DNA from: Chlamydomonas reinhardtii
Taxonomy: Eukaryota; Chlorophyta; Chlorophyceae; Chlamydomonadales; Chlamydomonadaceae
NCBI RefSeq assembly: GCF_000002595.2
Contig: NC_057006.1
Location: 5,783,512-5,847,511, forward strand
DNA: 64,000 nucleotides
Direction of reading: 5' to 3'
Below, one piece after another: positions 33,840 to 46,170 of this stretch. The first letter of the stretch is position 1. Each line of letters opens with the position of its first letter. Under the pieces are notes generated by a model. The model saw only the letters and a list, made by a program, of their open reading frames with translations, did not search any database and was not told the DNA's origin. The position numbers and the translations under genes were made by a program.

Positions 33840-36800
33840 ATGGCGACCACTACCTGGGTATCTCGAACTTTGGTTCAAAGCGGTGTGATAGATCATGTGG
33901 TTCCTGGGCACTTCCTGCCCCAGCGGCCAGGGGTCCAGCAGATGCCGCAAGTCGTCGTCTCGCACGCGGGCTGCAGCCTCGAACTGCTGGCGGTCGCGCC
34001 GTCGGGAGCTGCTGCAAGCATCAGTGTCCAGCCGATACCGGCAGGCGAGGTGGTGGCGGACATGCGGGCCCTGCGGGACTCTGGCGGCAACACTGACGCC
34101 AGCAGCGCTCGGGTAGGGTCGCCGAACCGGCAACTTGAACCGGGCGCAGCATGAGTGGAAGTGTGCAGGGCCAACACAGCTGAGAGCATAAGGCAGGCAG
34201 GCACCCCACAACCGCCCGCTTTAAGCCCTCCATACGCACTCCACCCTGCAAACGGCACACCACGTAAACTCGCCCCTGCACAGTGCGCACCCATCACGCA
34301 AACAGCTTGTTTGCCAGCGCGCCCTGCCTGGCATCGTTTACCCCTCACGCCATGCGGCCATGCCATCACACACAGGTCGGCGCTGCAGCCAGCCCCGCCG
34401 GCGCCGCTGCCGCTGCCGCTGCCGCCCCCGCTGACCAGCTGGCGGTGCTGTGGGGCAGCGGCCGCCTGGCGGTGATGGTCTACGACCACGCGTGCAGCAG
34501 GTGGGTGGCTGGGTGGGCGCGGGAGTGCACGGCGAGCAGAGGGCAGGTGTGGCGGTTCCCGGCGGCACACCGGTACGGGACACCCCACACCCCGCACCCG
34601 GTGCCCGCCGCACAAGGGAGTTGGAGGCCCCCGATTGCCCCATTCCTCCGTTGTGCTGCATCGTGCCGCATCCACACCGCACGGCGCACGGCTTCATCCC
34701 ACGCCTCGCAGGTTCGTGGCGGTGCAGGAGGTAGCGCTGTGCCGGCCGGGCACCCAGCCGCGCCACACGCCGCGGCTGCTTGCCGTGTCGCCCTCGGGGC
34801 GGCATGGGCTGGCGGCGGCGGCGCTGCAGGACCGCGTCATGTTCCTGCCGCCGCGCCGCCAGCTGGTGGCAGCAGCGGCAGCAGCATCAACAACAGCGGC
34901 GGCGGCGGTGGCGGCAGTGCCGCGTGTAGGGACAGCCGCAGCTGCGGCCCCTGCCGCGGCGGACGCCGCCGCGGCAACGCAGGCGGCAGCAGCCCTAGGG
35001 GCGCCCGCCCCGGCTGCGGCGGGCAGGGAGGGCCAGGACCCGGATGGAGGCGATGATGGGGGCGGCGAGGGCGAGGGTGGCAGCCCCCTGCTGGCCGATG
35101 CGCCAGTGCACTACCACCACTGGGTCACGCGGGGCCGCGGCGGCAGGCAGCCGGTGATGACGGCGGGGCCGGTGCCGGGCGCGGCGCCGCGGGACCTGCG
35201 TCGTGCGGTGGCTGACGCCCTGGCCGCGTTCCAACCGCGTGTGGGCGAGGTCGAGCACCGCCCGCCGCCGCCGCCGGGGCCGGTTGCGGCCGACGCTGAG
35301 GCCGCGGCCGAGGCCGGGGCTGGGCCGGCGGGGGAGGTCGCTGGGGTGGTGGCGGCAGTGGCAAGGCTTGCCGCCGCTGCGGCGGGCGACGCGCCTGACC
35401 GCGCGCAGGCTGTAGAGGGCGAGGCGGTGGCTGTCGCGGCGGCCGCGGGCGTGGACGCGGTCATGGAGCGTGTGGCGCCGCTTGCGGCTGGGGAGGAGGC
35501 GGCGCCGCCGCCCCCGCCACCTGCGCCGGTTGCGCCCCCTGCGCCAGCCGCACCGCTGCCACAGCTTGCAGGCGCCGCGCCGGGGCCTGGCAGCGGGCCG
35601 GCGGCCGGCGCCCTGGCCTCGCCGCCTCCTGCCGCCTCACAGGCGGCGCCGACGGCGGCGGCAGTGGACGCGGAGGCCCTCGACCTGCTGCTGCTGCCGG
35701 GGTGCGGCGCCATCTGGGACTTGGCGCTGCTGGAGTGGGAGGGCGAGTGCGAGGCGACCGGTGGCGCTGCAGGCGCGGTGGGCGGCAGCGGCAGCGGTAG
35801 CGGCAGCGGTAGCCGCAGGGGCAGTGGCGTTGGCGGCGTGGTGCGGATTGCGGTGCTTGCACACAGGTGCGTTGGCGCACGGTGTGTTAAAGAGCACAAG
35901 GTGTGTGTGTATATCTGTGTGTGTATGTCATGTGGCCCGCTGCGCGCCTCCTGGGCGGGCAGGTTGAGCAGGCCCACCCATCCACCCGCAGGTCCAGCAC
36001 TGACTGCGGCGAGCTGCTGCTGCTGCACTGGAGCCGCGCGCACGCCGCACTGCTGTGCTCCCTGGTGGTGCGGCTGGACGGCGGCGGCGGCGGCGTGGAG
36101 CGAGGGCCCGGAGGCGCGGCAGCGGCGAAGCGGGAGCACGAGCGGGACCGGGAGCGGGAGCAGGGGGAGGAGCGGGAGGGGGAGGGGGAGCGGGAGCGGT
36201 CCGGGTGGGCTGGGCGCCGTGGCCGTGCCGGCGCAGACTCCGGCGGCCCGCCACCGCTTGGCACGGCGCACCTACTGCGAGTCACGCCGCACGGGGAGCA
36301 GCCAGCAGGGGGTGAGCGCGGCTGGGGCTGTGTGCGCACTACGGCACTGATGAATGCGGCACACGTCGCACGTGGTGTGCTCGCCCTGATGGTTCACTCG
36401 GTACCGTATGCCTCCTGTCCCTTAGGACTGAGTCGTCACCTGCCGTGCGTCTGAGGCGTGTCCGTTTTGGCCTTGCCCCGCCGTGCATCTGAAGCGTGCC
36501 TGTGTTGGCCTTACCCCGCCGTGCTTCTGCCCGCCCCGCCGCGCCCCTCCAGGCCTGGTGGTGCTGGGCACCCACGGCGCGCTGTACGTGCAGGCGGGGC
36601 TGCTGCACGCCCTCAGCGCCGCGGCGCCGGCGCACCCGCACCAGCACACGGCGGCCCCAGGGGCGGCAGTAGCAGGGGCAGGAGCGGCGGCAGCAGAGGC
36701 GCCCTCCGGAGCAGCCCCCCTGCTTGCACACCAGCAGTCCCACCACCGCCCGCAGTCGCACCCGCTAGGCTCGGCGGCTGGCGCTGCCGACGTCAGTGGC

Positions 36801-39588
36801 GGCGCATCACCGGCACGGGCCGCCGCCGCAGATGCCGCCGCTGCGGTCGCTGCCGCAAAGCCGACCCCGCCGCCGCCGCCAAGACAGGCGCCCGAGCTGT
36901 TTCTTGCAGACCTGTTGCGGACGCGGCACCGGCGCAGCAGCAGCGTGCCGGCTGTAGCAGCGGGAGGGCCGGGGGCAGCGGGATCGTCAGGAGCAGGCAC
37001 GAGCAGCCGGGAGGCCTGCGCACCATGCCTTCCTGTGGCAGCTGCAGCCGCAGCTACGGCTGCCGCGGCGGCCGCAGCCACAGAGCTTCAAATCGAGCCG
37101 CCATCCACCGCTGCTGGCCGCGGCTGGTCCTTCCTGCGCTTCGCCCGCACCCGCAACCTCGCGCCGGCGTCCCCGTTTGCGGCCGCCGCCGCCGCTCTGG
37201 GCATGTCGCTGTTCGCAGCTACAGCCGCCGCGAAGGCTGCTGCCGCTGCTACAGCCCGTGCTGCTGTCACTGGCACCGGCGGCGCGGCTGCAGCCGCTGC
37301 AGGCGGCGGCCCTGGGGCCACGGAAACGGGTGACGCGGGTGACACAAATGCCGACGCAGTGGCGACGACGGCCGTGGCTGGTCGGTCGAGTGGTGTGGCG
37401 GCGCTGCTTCATCGATACGGCTACGTAAGCGCCAGTGGTGATGTTGGCGCCGCCGGCGCAGACCGTGGTGGCGATCAGCGCGGCGACGGACTGGATGGCG
37501 ACAGGGCATCGTGGGCAGCGGGCGGGGACTCAATGGAGGAAGGGAAGGGGCGGCAGCAGGCGGGCGGCTCCATCCGGGACCGACCCAAGAGCACGCAGGA
37601 AATGATTGTCGGACTGCGCGCCGCAATTCAGAAGGCCGCCGCCGCCGCCCGCGTGGGCGCCCGTGGCAGGCCCGAGGACGTGGATGCGGCCATGCGGGTT
37701 GTGGTCGGGCCCATGGTGGTGAAGATTAGCGTTGGGAGGAAGGAGCCGAAGCCGCTGAGACAGGTGCGCGTCTTGTGGTCTTGGTTGTGGTTGCGGGCTG
37801 GGCAGGGGCGGAGGGGCGGGCGGGCGGGTCCGGGTCAAGATCGGCGCGTTGCACTGCATGCAGCTGCGCTCGGCCCTTAACATTGGTCGCCCGGCATGCT
37901 CCATGCTTCATGCTTCATGCACCATGTTGCATGCTTTATGCTTGATGCTTCATGTTCCATGCCCCAAACTTCGACCGTGCTGTCCTGCAGGCCGCGCCGG
38001 TGCTAGGTGTGGAGCGCATGCCGCTGCCGGAGCCGACCCAGCCCGGACACATCCTGGCCGCCGCGGCCTGGCTGCAGCCCGCCGCATTGCCCGTGCCCGC
38101 GCCGGCGCCAACTGCCGCCGCAAATGGCGGCCCGGCCGCAGTCACCACAGCCGGCGCGTCAGCGTCAGCCGGCCGCGTCAGCGTCAGCCGCCTGCTGCTG
38201 TGCTCCGCGACCGGCGGCGTGCTGTGCCTCACAGTCGCGGCCTCTCAGCAGCCCGAGCACCAAGCCCTGCAGGGCGGCGCCGCCACCGGCTCCGCCACTG
38301 CCACCAGGGCGCCTGCCGCCACCGCCACCTCGGCATCCTTGGCGGCACCCGCCCCCGCAAGTGACGGCGGCGTCGGCGGCGTGGGAGTTGAGGGAATGGA
38401 GGTGGACGAGGGGGCGGCGGACAGTGTCACTGCACAGCACGACAACACCGGGGCCGCCGTCGTGTCGGCGGCGCAGCTGGAGGCGGCTATGCGGGGCCTG
38501 GCGCTGGTGCGGCTCGGCGCTCTGCCGTGTGCGCTGCTGGGAGACGCCGCCGGCGAGGCCACCGCCATCGCAGCTGCAACCGCGTCCGCGCAGCGGCGCC
38601 GCCGGGAGGACCCGGGGTCGAGCGGTGGTGACGAGGAGGGGTTTGTGGAGGGGCAGCCGGGGCTGCGGGTGCCGCGGGCGCTTGCAGAGCTCACGTCGCT
38701 GACCGGGACAGCAGAAGCCGGCGGCGCCGCCAACAGCAATGGCAGTAGCTGTGGCACGGGCCCGGATGGTGGCGGCAGTAGCCGCGGTGGCACGGGCTTG
38801 CTGGTGTGGGCGGAGGAGGGTGGGGACGTGTTGTTTCTGCGCCACCGCCTCCTGCCACAGCCGCAGCAGCTGCTGCAATGGCTTGCGGACGGCGAGCAGG
38901 CGGCGTGGCGGCGCCCACGGCCTTACCGCAGCCAAGCAGCCGCCGCCGCTGGTTGCGCTGCCGACGCCGCGGGCGCCCCCAGGTCTCCATCGTTCTCCTG
39001 GGCCGCACGCGGAGCCAGGCCTGCCGGTCAGGGCGGTGCAGCGGCGGCGGCAGGAGCGGCCGGCAGCCGCCTGCGGTTGCTGCCCGGCGCGGCAGAGCTT
39101 GCAGCTGCGCCGGCGGCGGCAAGCTCGCTGGCTGCGGCTGCGGCGGTGCTTATGGGCATGGACGTGGGGCCGCCGCCGCCGCCGGCACCGCTGCCGCTGC
39201 CGCATGGTGGGAAAAGTGGTGGCGGGCCGCAGCCTGCTGCAGATGCGGCCGGACACGGCGACGCTGGGCAGGGCGTGTCCGCGGCCCCCGCGCGTGCGCA
39301 ACCCGCCGCCGGCCCGACGGCAGCACTGGCGCAGGCCAAGCCGCATCCGAAGTCGCGCCGGAGCCCCCAGGCGCAAGTGCGGGCGCCGGCGCATGCGCCA
39401 GCCCCCATGTGCTGGGCACTGAAGTTCCGCTTGGCGGGCCGGGTGCCTCAGCCACGGCCGGTGGTAGACTTTGTGGTGTCCGAGGCGCAGGCGGCACAGG
39501 CGCACGGCAGCCGGCCACTGCAGGTGCGCGGGTTGCAGGGCGTTGGGCTGGCGTACAGCTCAGGTGTTTGGCTGTGTTCTGTTATAAG

Positions 39589-39647
<59 letters not shown>

Positions 39648-42600
39648 GCGTCGGGATTCACGTCCCGGCCTGCATGTTGCTACCGTGTGTTGTGTACCGG
39701 CGGCAGGTGACCGGGGCGGTGCTGGAGCTGCCGTCGGCCGGGGAGGGCGGCAGCGCGCACAGCGTGTTCGCGCCGGCGTCGCCGCCCACCCGCCGCAGTC
39801 TGGCCGACGGCCTGGCGGGCGCCGGCAGTGTATCGTGGTACGTGTAGGGGGGGACCCGTGATAAACGCAGCGGGGTATGACCACGATCCGCCAGACAGTG
39901 CACTGCAAGTCTGTTCTCACCACGGGGACGGTGTTTGAATTTATATGCGGGCGCGCTTCACGCTCGGCTGTCAAGCCCTGCCCGCGGCCTCCGGGGTCTT
40001 TGGTTGGTTTGACAAGCAAAAAGCGAGTCACCATTAGTCTGACATCCGGGCGGCAGTCGCCTGTCAGGGATCTCACAAGTGGTGACCATTGGGTCGAAGT
40101 TTCCGCTCCTAATCCTGCCCATGCACCGCACACGACGCATGGCATGTGTGGGTTCCAACCTTAGCAACACTATGCCTCACAGGGGCGCGCCAACACACAG
40201 TGCAGCGGCGGCGGCGGCGCAGCAGCAGCTGCCGGCGCTCTCCTGGGAGCCGCCTCTGGAGGTGCTGCGCGGCGGGCAGAGCGTGATGGTGCCGGTGGTG
40301 GGGCGGGTGCCCAGCCCCGGCGCCACACCCACAGGTGGGAGTGGGCCGGGCTTACTATGTTGGTGCACCAAGCAGGGGCGGCAGAGTCCGCAGGCAGCGC
40401 CGGTGCCTGCCACAGCAAGGTAACGCGCAAGGTTGCGATGTGCCCTGTGTGTCCGTGAAAGCAGGCATGTGGTCCGTCCCGGTGTCGGTCGGGCCGCACA
40501 GTCGCGCCGCAGCCGCAGCCGGCCCGGCCGTGCGCCTGGCGGCGTCCGCAGTCTTGGCGCCTGTCGTGCCGGCGCCGCCGGCCGGTTCGCTAGTGGTTCT
40601 GTCCTTCTTGTCGGGGTCTCGAGCCCTGGCGTCGGCACCTGGCGCCGCCATTGCTGGCGCCGCCACCGCTGTGGACGGCGGCGGCGGCGGATGGGGCGAG
40701 CTGCGCGACGTGACAGAGGGCCTGCAGCTGCGCCACTGGGAGCCCACCGTGGCGGCGGGGCTGCTGGCGGAGGGAGTGCTGGCGCAGGTGCGGGCGTGCG
40801 GGCTGGTGTGACCGCGTGTTTGTGAGTAGGTGTGTGGATGTGTGTGCACAAAGAATACAGGACGAAGCCCACCCAGATGGCGCCAGAGTTACTGACGGAC
40901 ACCTACCAATTACCGAGCGTCGTGTGTGTTTAGTGTGCGTGTGTGTGTGTCTCTGTGTGCATGCCTGTCATCAAAGTGCGGGGACTGCTGCAGCTGGGTG
41001 GCCGTACCCAGTGCAAGGGGCTGTGGAGCGTGTTGCTGCGGAGCTGCGGAGCCGCGGGCGCTGATCCCCGGCCTGTGCCTGGCCCCCGTCACATGTGGCG
41101 GTACGCGCAGGTCACGCCGTCGGGTGTGCTGCTGTCATCACTGGAGCTCCTTGCAACCCCGAGCGCAGCCGCCAACACCGCAGCAGCTGCTGGATTGCTC
41201 AGCGCAGACGCAGGACCGTCGGCACCTGACACCGTGGCAGCAGCCGGCGGCGCTGGTGCGCGCCCCTCGACCTCCCAGACGCATTCGCAGACGCACTCGC
41301 AGGCGCACTCCCACCACTCCCATTCGCACACCTCCTACAGCCAGCCCCGCAGCACTTGGCCCAGCCCCAAGAGTAGCCGCTTCGAGGAGCAGGCGGCGGT
41401 GGCGGCAGCGCCGCTGCAGGCGCAGCTGGCGGCGGGGCTGGGCGCTGGCGGCGGCGGTGCCGGTGCCGGTGCTGGTGTTGGCACTGGTGCTGGAGGCGTG
41501 GGACCGGGCGCCCATGACGCGCCTGGCACTCCCATGTCGGTTGGCCAGGTGAGCACCAAGCCCAGGCTGAGCTCGGAACACTCTCTCACTTCACGCCTAC
41601 GGATAGAACCTACACACACATGTGCCTCATACTCACACGCTGTACGCTTTCCGCTGCACACAGACAACACACACATCCTCCTCGCGAGTACATTCATACG
41701 CACAGAACATCGCACGCATGTTTGCACTCCATGTCCTGCGTTTCACACAGCCAGCGGTGTCGCAGCTGACTAGCCGCCCACTTGTACAGCGACACAGTAC
41801 AGCGACACGAAGGGGAGCGAGGAACTGCTGCACTCGCGACAAGATATTACTGCATCCGCAGCACTACTTTCAACTCCAAATGCGTAAGAATTGAACTCCA
41901 TGGGTCGTTTGGCTCCTGCAGGCTGCCTCAATGTTCCTGCCAACGTCTGCTGGCAGCATTGGTGCGAATGATTGGCAGCAGGTGCAGGGGGCTGCGGGCT
42001 CTGCTGGCGCCGCCGGAGCGCCGGCCGCCGCCGGCCGCGGGCGGATCTCCGCCAGTGGCTTCAGCACAGATGTGCCGCCAGCCGACGGCGGCGGTGGCGG
42101 CGGCGCGCGCGCCGCCGCCGCCGCCGCCGCTGGGGCCTCAGCGATGGTGCGTGCCGCCAGCACGCAAGCTTTCAGCAAGGTCGGCGCAAGCAATGATGAC
42201 GGTCTTGATGGCGGTGGTGGGGAGGAGGCGGAGGCGGAGACCCGCTTGGGACTGGGGCTGGCTCTAGGTGATGTGGATGACTCGTTGCTGTCTGGCGGCG
42301 GCGGCGGCGGCGACATGGCGGCTCAGCGGTCGGCGGCTGGCACCCCGGCGCCCGTGATGATGCAGACGACCGCGGACACGCCCGGGCCGGAGGCTGACAT
42401 GGTGGGAGGGGCGGGATCCACGTATGCGGCATGCCTTTGCGGCCCTTGGCGCTTGGATGTCTAGAGCCATTCTTGCTTTGCGCTCTTCGCGTGACCTGTC
42501 CTCTATAATGCTAGATTTGTGCCCTTTGTCCTCTCCCGCAGGAGGTGAGCATGATGGGGCCAGCCGGCGCCATGACGCAAACCGGCGGCGCCGCTGCCGT

Positions 42601-45600
42601 CAGCAGTGGTGGCGGCTGGGGCTGCCATCCTGGGGCTGCCGTCCGCCGAGTCGGCCACGTGCTCTCAACCGACGCGCTGCAGACGGCCGCCGGCTCTGAG
42701 CCCCTGTCTATCGAGGCCCTGGCTGTGGAGGCAGTGGAGGAGGTGGAGCTGCCGTACGCCGGCGGCGCCGCCTGGTGGAGTGCTGGCGGCGGCGGCGGCG
42801 GCGGCGGCGGCGGTCGTGAGGTGGGTTTGGCGGCGGTGGCGCCGGGCTGCGTGGCGCTGATGCGGCAGCAGCAGCGCTGCATCACCGTGCTGGGCGTGCT
42901 GGGCCGGCATCAGCTGCAGCAGCGCAGGGCGGAGGCGGCAGCCGCCGCTGCTACTGCTGCATCCGCAGGGCAGGCGCCAGGGGCAGGGACCGCAGCCGGC
43001 CTGGTGCGGAGCCTGAGCAACGGCAGCAGCCGCGACGGCGGCGGCGACGTCGATGGCGGCGGCTTGCGAGGCGGCAGCAGCCGCAAGCGGCCCCGCGGGG
43101 GCTTGGTGCTGGTGGAGCTGGGCAGTCTGCCGCCCCTGGAGCACGAGCCGTCCTGCATGGCCCTGCGCCAGCTGCCGCCGGCCTGGGTGCCGCCGCCGCC
43201 GCGACGCAGCGCATCCCGCCGCAGCCTGGCAGCTGCCGTGGCAGCCGCCTCCGCTGCCGCTGCGGCCGCCGCCGCAGCGCCATCGCTGTCGGCGCAGGCC
43301 GTGCCAGCCACGGGCGGCGGCCTGGCTGGCGGCTCTGCTCCGCCCAGCCTGCCGCCGCTGCCGCCACGCATGGGCTCCAGCGGCAGCGGCGGCATGGGGG
43401 CGGCCGGCCAGGGCGCCGGCATCTCCGGCCGGCTGCAGGTCGCGCCGGCCAACGCCAGCTCTAACGTCGCGCCTGCGGCGGCGGCGTGGCGCTACCAGCT
43501 GCTTGTGGGCGACCACGCACCCAGCATACAGCTCTTCCTCCTGCAGGGCCCCACAGGCGGTGGAGGTGGCGGCGGCGGCGGCGGCGCGCTGCTGACGGTG
43601 ACGCACCTGGCCGCCATCAGCACCGCACCGCCGCCCAGCCTGCCGCTGCCCCGCACCCCGGCGGGGCCGCCGCCGGCGCCCGTGCCGGAGTCCGTCCTCT
43701 TCCTGTCGCCGGAGCCAGCCGGAGCCGCGGCTGCGGCCGCCGCGGCCGCGGGGACTGTGGTGTCGACGCCGAGAGCGGGCTCGAGGAAGGCATTGTCTGG
43801 CTCTGGCGCCGGCGGCGCAGGCAGTAGCGCTGTTGTTGCCTCTGCGGCTGGCGGCGGTGCAAGGGCGGGCAGGGGCAGGCGGCTGCGGCACGCAGCGGGC
43901 GAGCCTTCGGGCGCAGCGCTGTCGTCGTCGGCCGTGGTGTCGGCAGCTGCAGCCGAGGCGGACGCAGCGGCCGAGCTGACGGTGTGCTTGGTCGGGCTGC
44001 GCAGCGGTGGAGTTGCGGCTTTCAGCTATGGCCCGCCGCCCGCACCGACGGCACAGTTAGCGCCCCGGGCGCAGGTGCAGCAGGGCCAGGCCACAGGTGA
44101 TGCAGGCGGGTGCGGCGGCGGTGGGTCGGCGATGGACGTGGAGGTGGACGGCGGCGGCACTGAGGCGACTGCAGGGCCCAGTGAATATGTGCTGTGCCGC
44201 CTGTGGCACACACAGGTACGGCAGGCACAGAACCTGAATTGCGCAGACTTGTAGTGGCACCGCATTTGGCCCCGGCGTTAGTTGTACTGTTCTCCAAGCA
44301 TTTGCAAATGGCTGCATCCCTGACGCTTTGACATTGGTTGCATCCCTGACCCTGTGACACAGCTGGAGCAGGTGCCGCTGAGGCTGGTGGCGCTGGCGCC
44401 GCAGCGGCCCTGGCAGGCGCTGGCCGTGGGCACCTCGCTGCACGCCGTGTCGGTGGCGCAGCCCTCCGGCCGCCTCACCACACGGCAGCTGCTGCCGCCG
44501 GGCGGCACCTGGGGCGACCACGGCGCCAGCGCCGGCGGCGCCGGAGCTGTGCCGCCTGCTGCGGCCGCGGTCGAGGCGGTGGCAGCGGTGCCTCTCTTCT
44601 GTCCGCTTCCTGCCGCTGCTGTGCGGAGTCGCAAGGCCGGCGGCAGCCGCCGCGCCAGGAGCCCTCAACCCCAGCGCCCGCCGCCCGGTGTTGGGTCAGG
44701 TCCAGGCACGGACCCGGCCACTGCCACTGCCGCTGCCGCCGCTGCTGCTGCCCCCAACGCCCCCGGCCCTTCTGCCACCGCCGCTGCCGCGTCAGAGCTG
44801 ACGTTGGTGGCGCTCACGGACGGCTCCTGGCGGCTGCTGTCGCTGCAGTTCCTTAGCCGCGCCGGCCGCCAGTGGCAGAGCGTGGCGGGGCTGGGGCCCG
44901 CGGGCCGCCATGCGCTGCCGCCGCCGCCCGGCACCTGGCCAATAGGCCGGCCGCAGCGCGTGCTGCGCGTGCCGCCGCTGGAGCAGCCGCCGCTGCCACC
45001 GTCAGTCCCGGCGGCGTCGACGCAAGCAGGGGCTGCGGGCGCGTCGCCGCTGGCATCTCGGCCGCGGAGTGCGGCTGTGGGGAGGTCACGGGCACCGACT
45101 GCGTCGGGTGAGGCCGCCGCAGCCACGGCCGAAGACAGTGGCGCAGGGCCCAGCGGCTCGCAGGCCCCAGGCGTTGCCGCTGCGGCGGACGCGGCCGCTG
45201 ACACAGCTATGGATGGCAGTGGCCCAGGCCCCGGAGGTAGCCGCGTCGTGCCCGCGCTCTCAGCCGCCGCAGCTGCAACTGCTGCCATCTCCACAGCCGC
45301 TACCACACCGCCATCCAGCACCAGCAGCTACATCGTGCTGCTCGCGGAGGACCCAGCGGCGCCGCCGCGGCCGCCGCCGACCGCCGCCGCCGACGCGCCC
45401 GCCTGGGCGGCGGCGCCGCGCGTGACGGGCGCCGAATGGCTGCATGTGCTTGACGCCGCCAGCGGCCGCCAGCTGCTGAGCTACGACATCGCCACAGCTA
45501 CGGGCGGCTTCCTGGCAACGTGCGTGGAGGCGTGGCAGGTGGGGCCCGAGGCGGGCGTTCAGCCCGCCGCCGCCCCCAATGGCGCCGCCGCGGCGGCGGC

Positions 45601-46137
45601 CGCCGCCGCCGCCGGCGACGCGCGGCGGCGCAGCGGCAGTGGCCATGGCCTGCAGGGGCTGCTGGGGCCATGGGACGGGGAGGCCGGCGGAGGTGCCGCG
45701 GCCGCGGGATTCGGCGAGTGGGCGTTCGAGGCGCAAGCCGGGGAAGAGGCGCGCGGTGCTGCAGCCGGGGCTGTGGGAGCGGGTGCGGGCGCACAGGCGC
45801 GCGAGCAGGACGCCTTTCGCGCGCACCTGGCCATCCTGCGGCGCTTGGCGGCGGCTCAGGAGGATGAAGAGGACGAGGATGTCATTGGTGCGGGCGACGC
45901 CGCCGGAGCCGCTGGACCCGCTGGAGCCGCAGGGCACCGGGACCGGAACCGGAACCGGGGCGGACAGCAGGAGTGGGGCGATGCAATGGACGCAGACGTG
46001 TGGGACGTGGACATGCCGGACGGTGACGCGGCGGCAGGCGCGGCGGGCGCGGCGGGTGCAGGGGAAGGTGACGTGGAGGCGGGCATGGCACTGGGCGCCT
46101 GGCGTCGCAGGCTCCAAGACCATTTCGGCGGCGCAGC

Positions 46138-46170
<33 letters not shown>

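Noticed and set aside
39524-39563. Alternative later donor for exon 6 of the CPSF-A-like gene (at 39564)
   Set aside because: It leaves the wrong phase for the next exon; the donor at 39524 keeps the frame.
42665-43891. 408-codon minus-strand open frame, and similar ones at 35111-36271 and 38165-39505
   Set aside because: Shadows of the same low-complexity coding exons, with no family resemblance and no splice-consistent extension.
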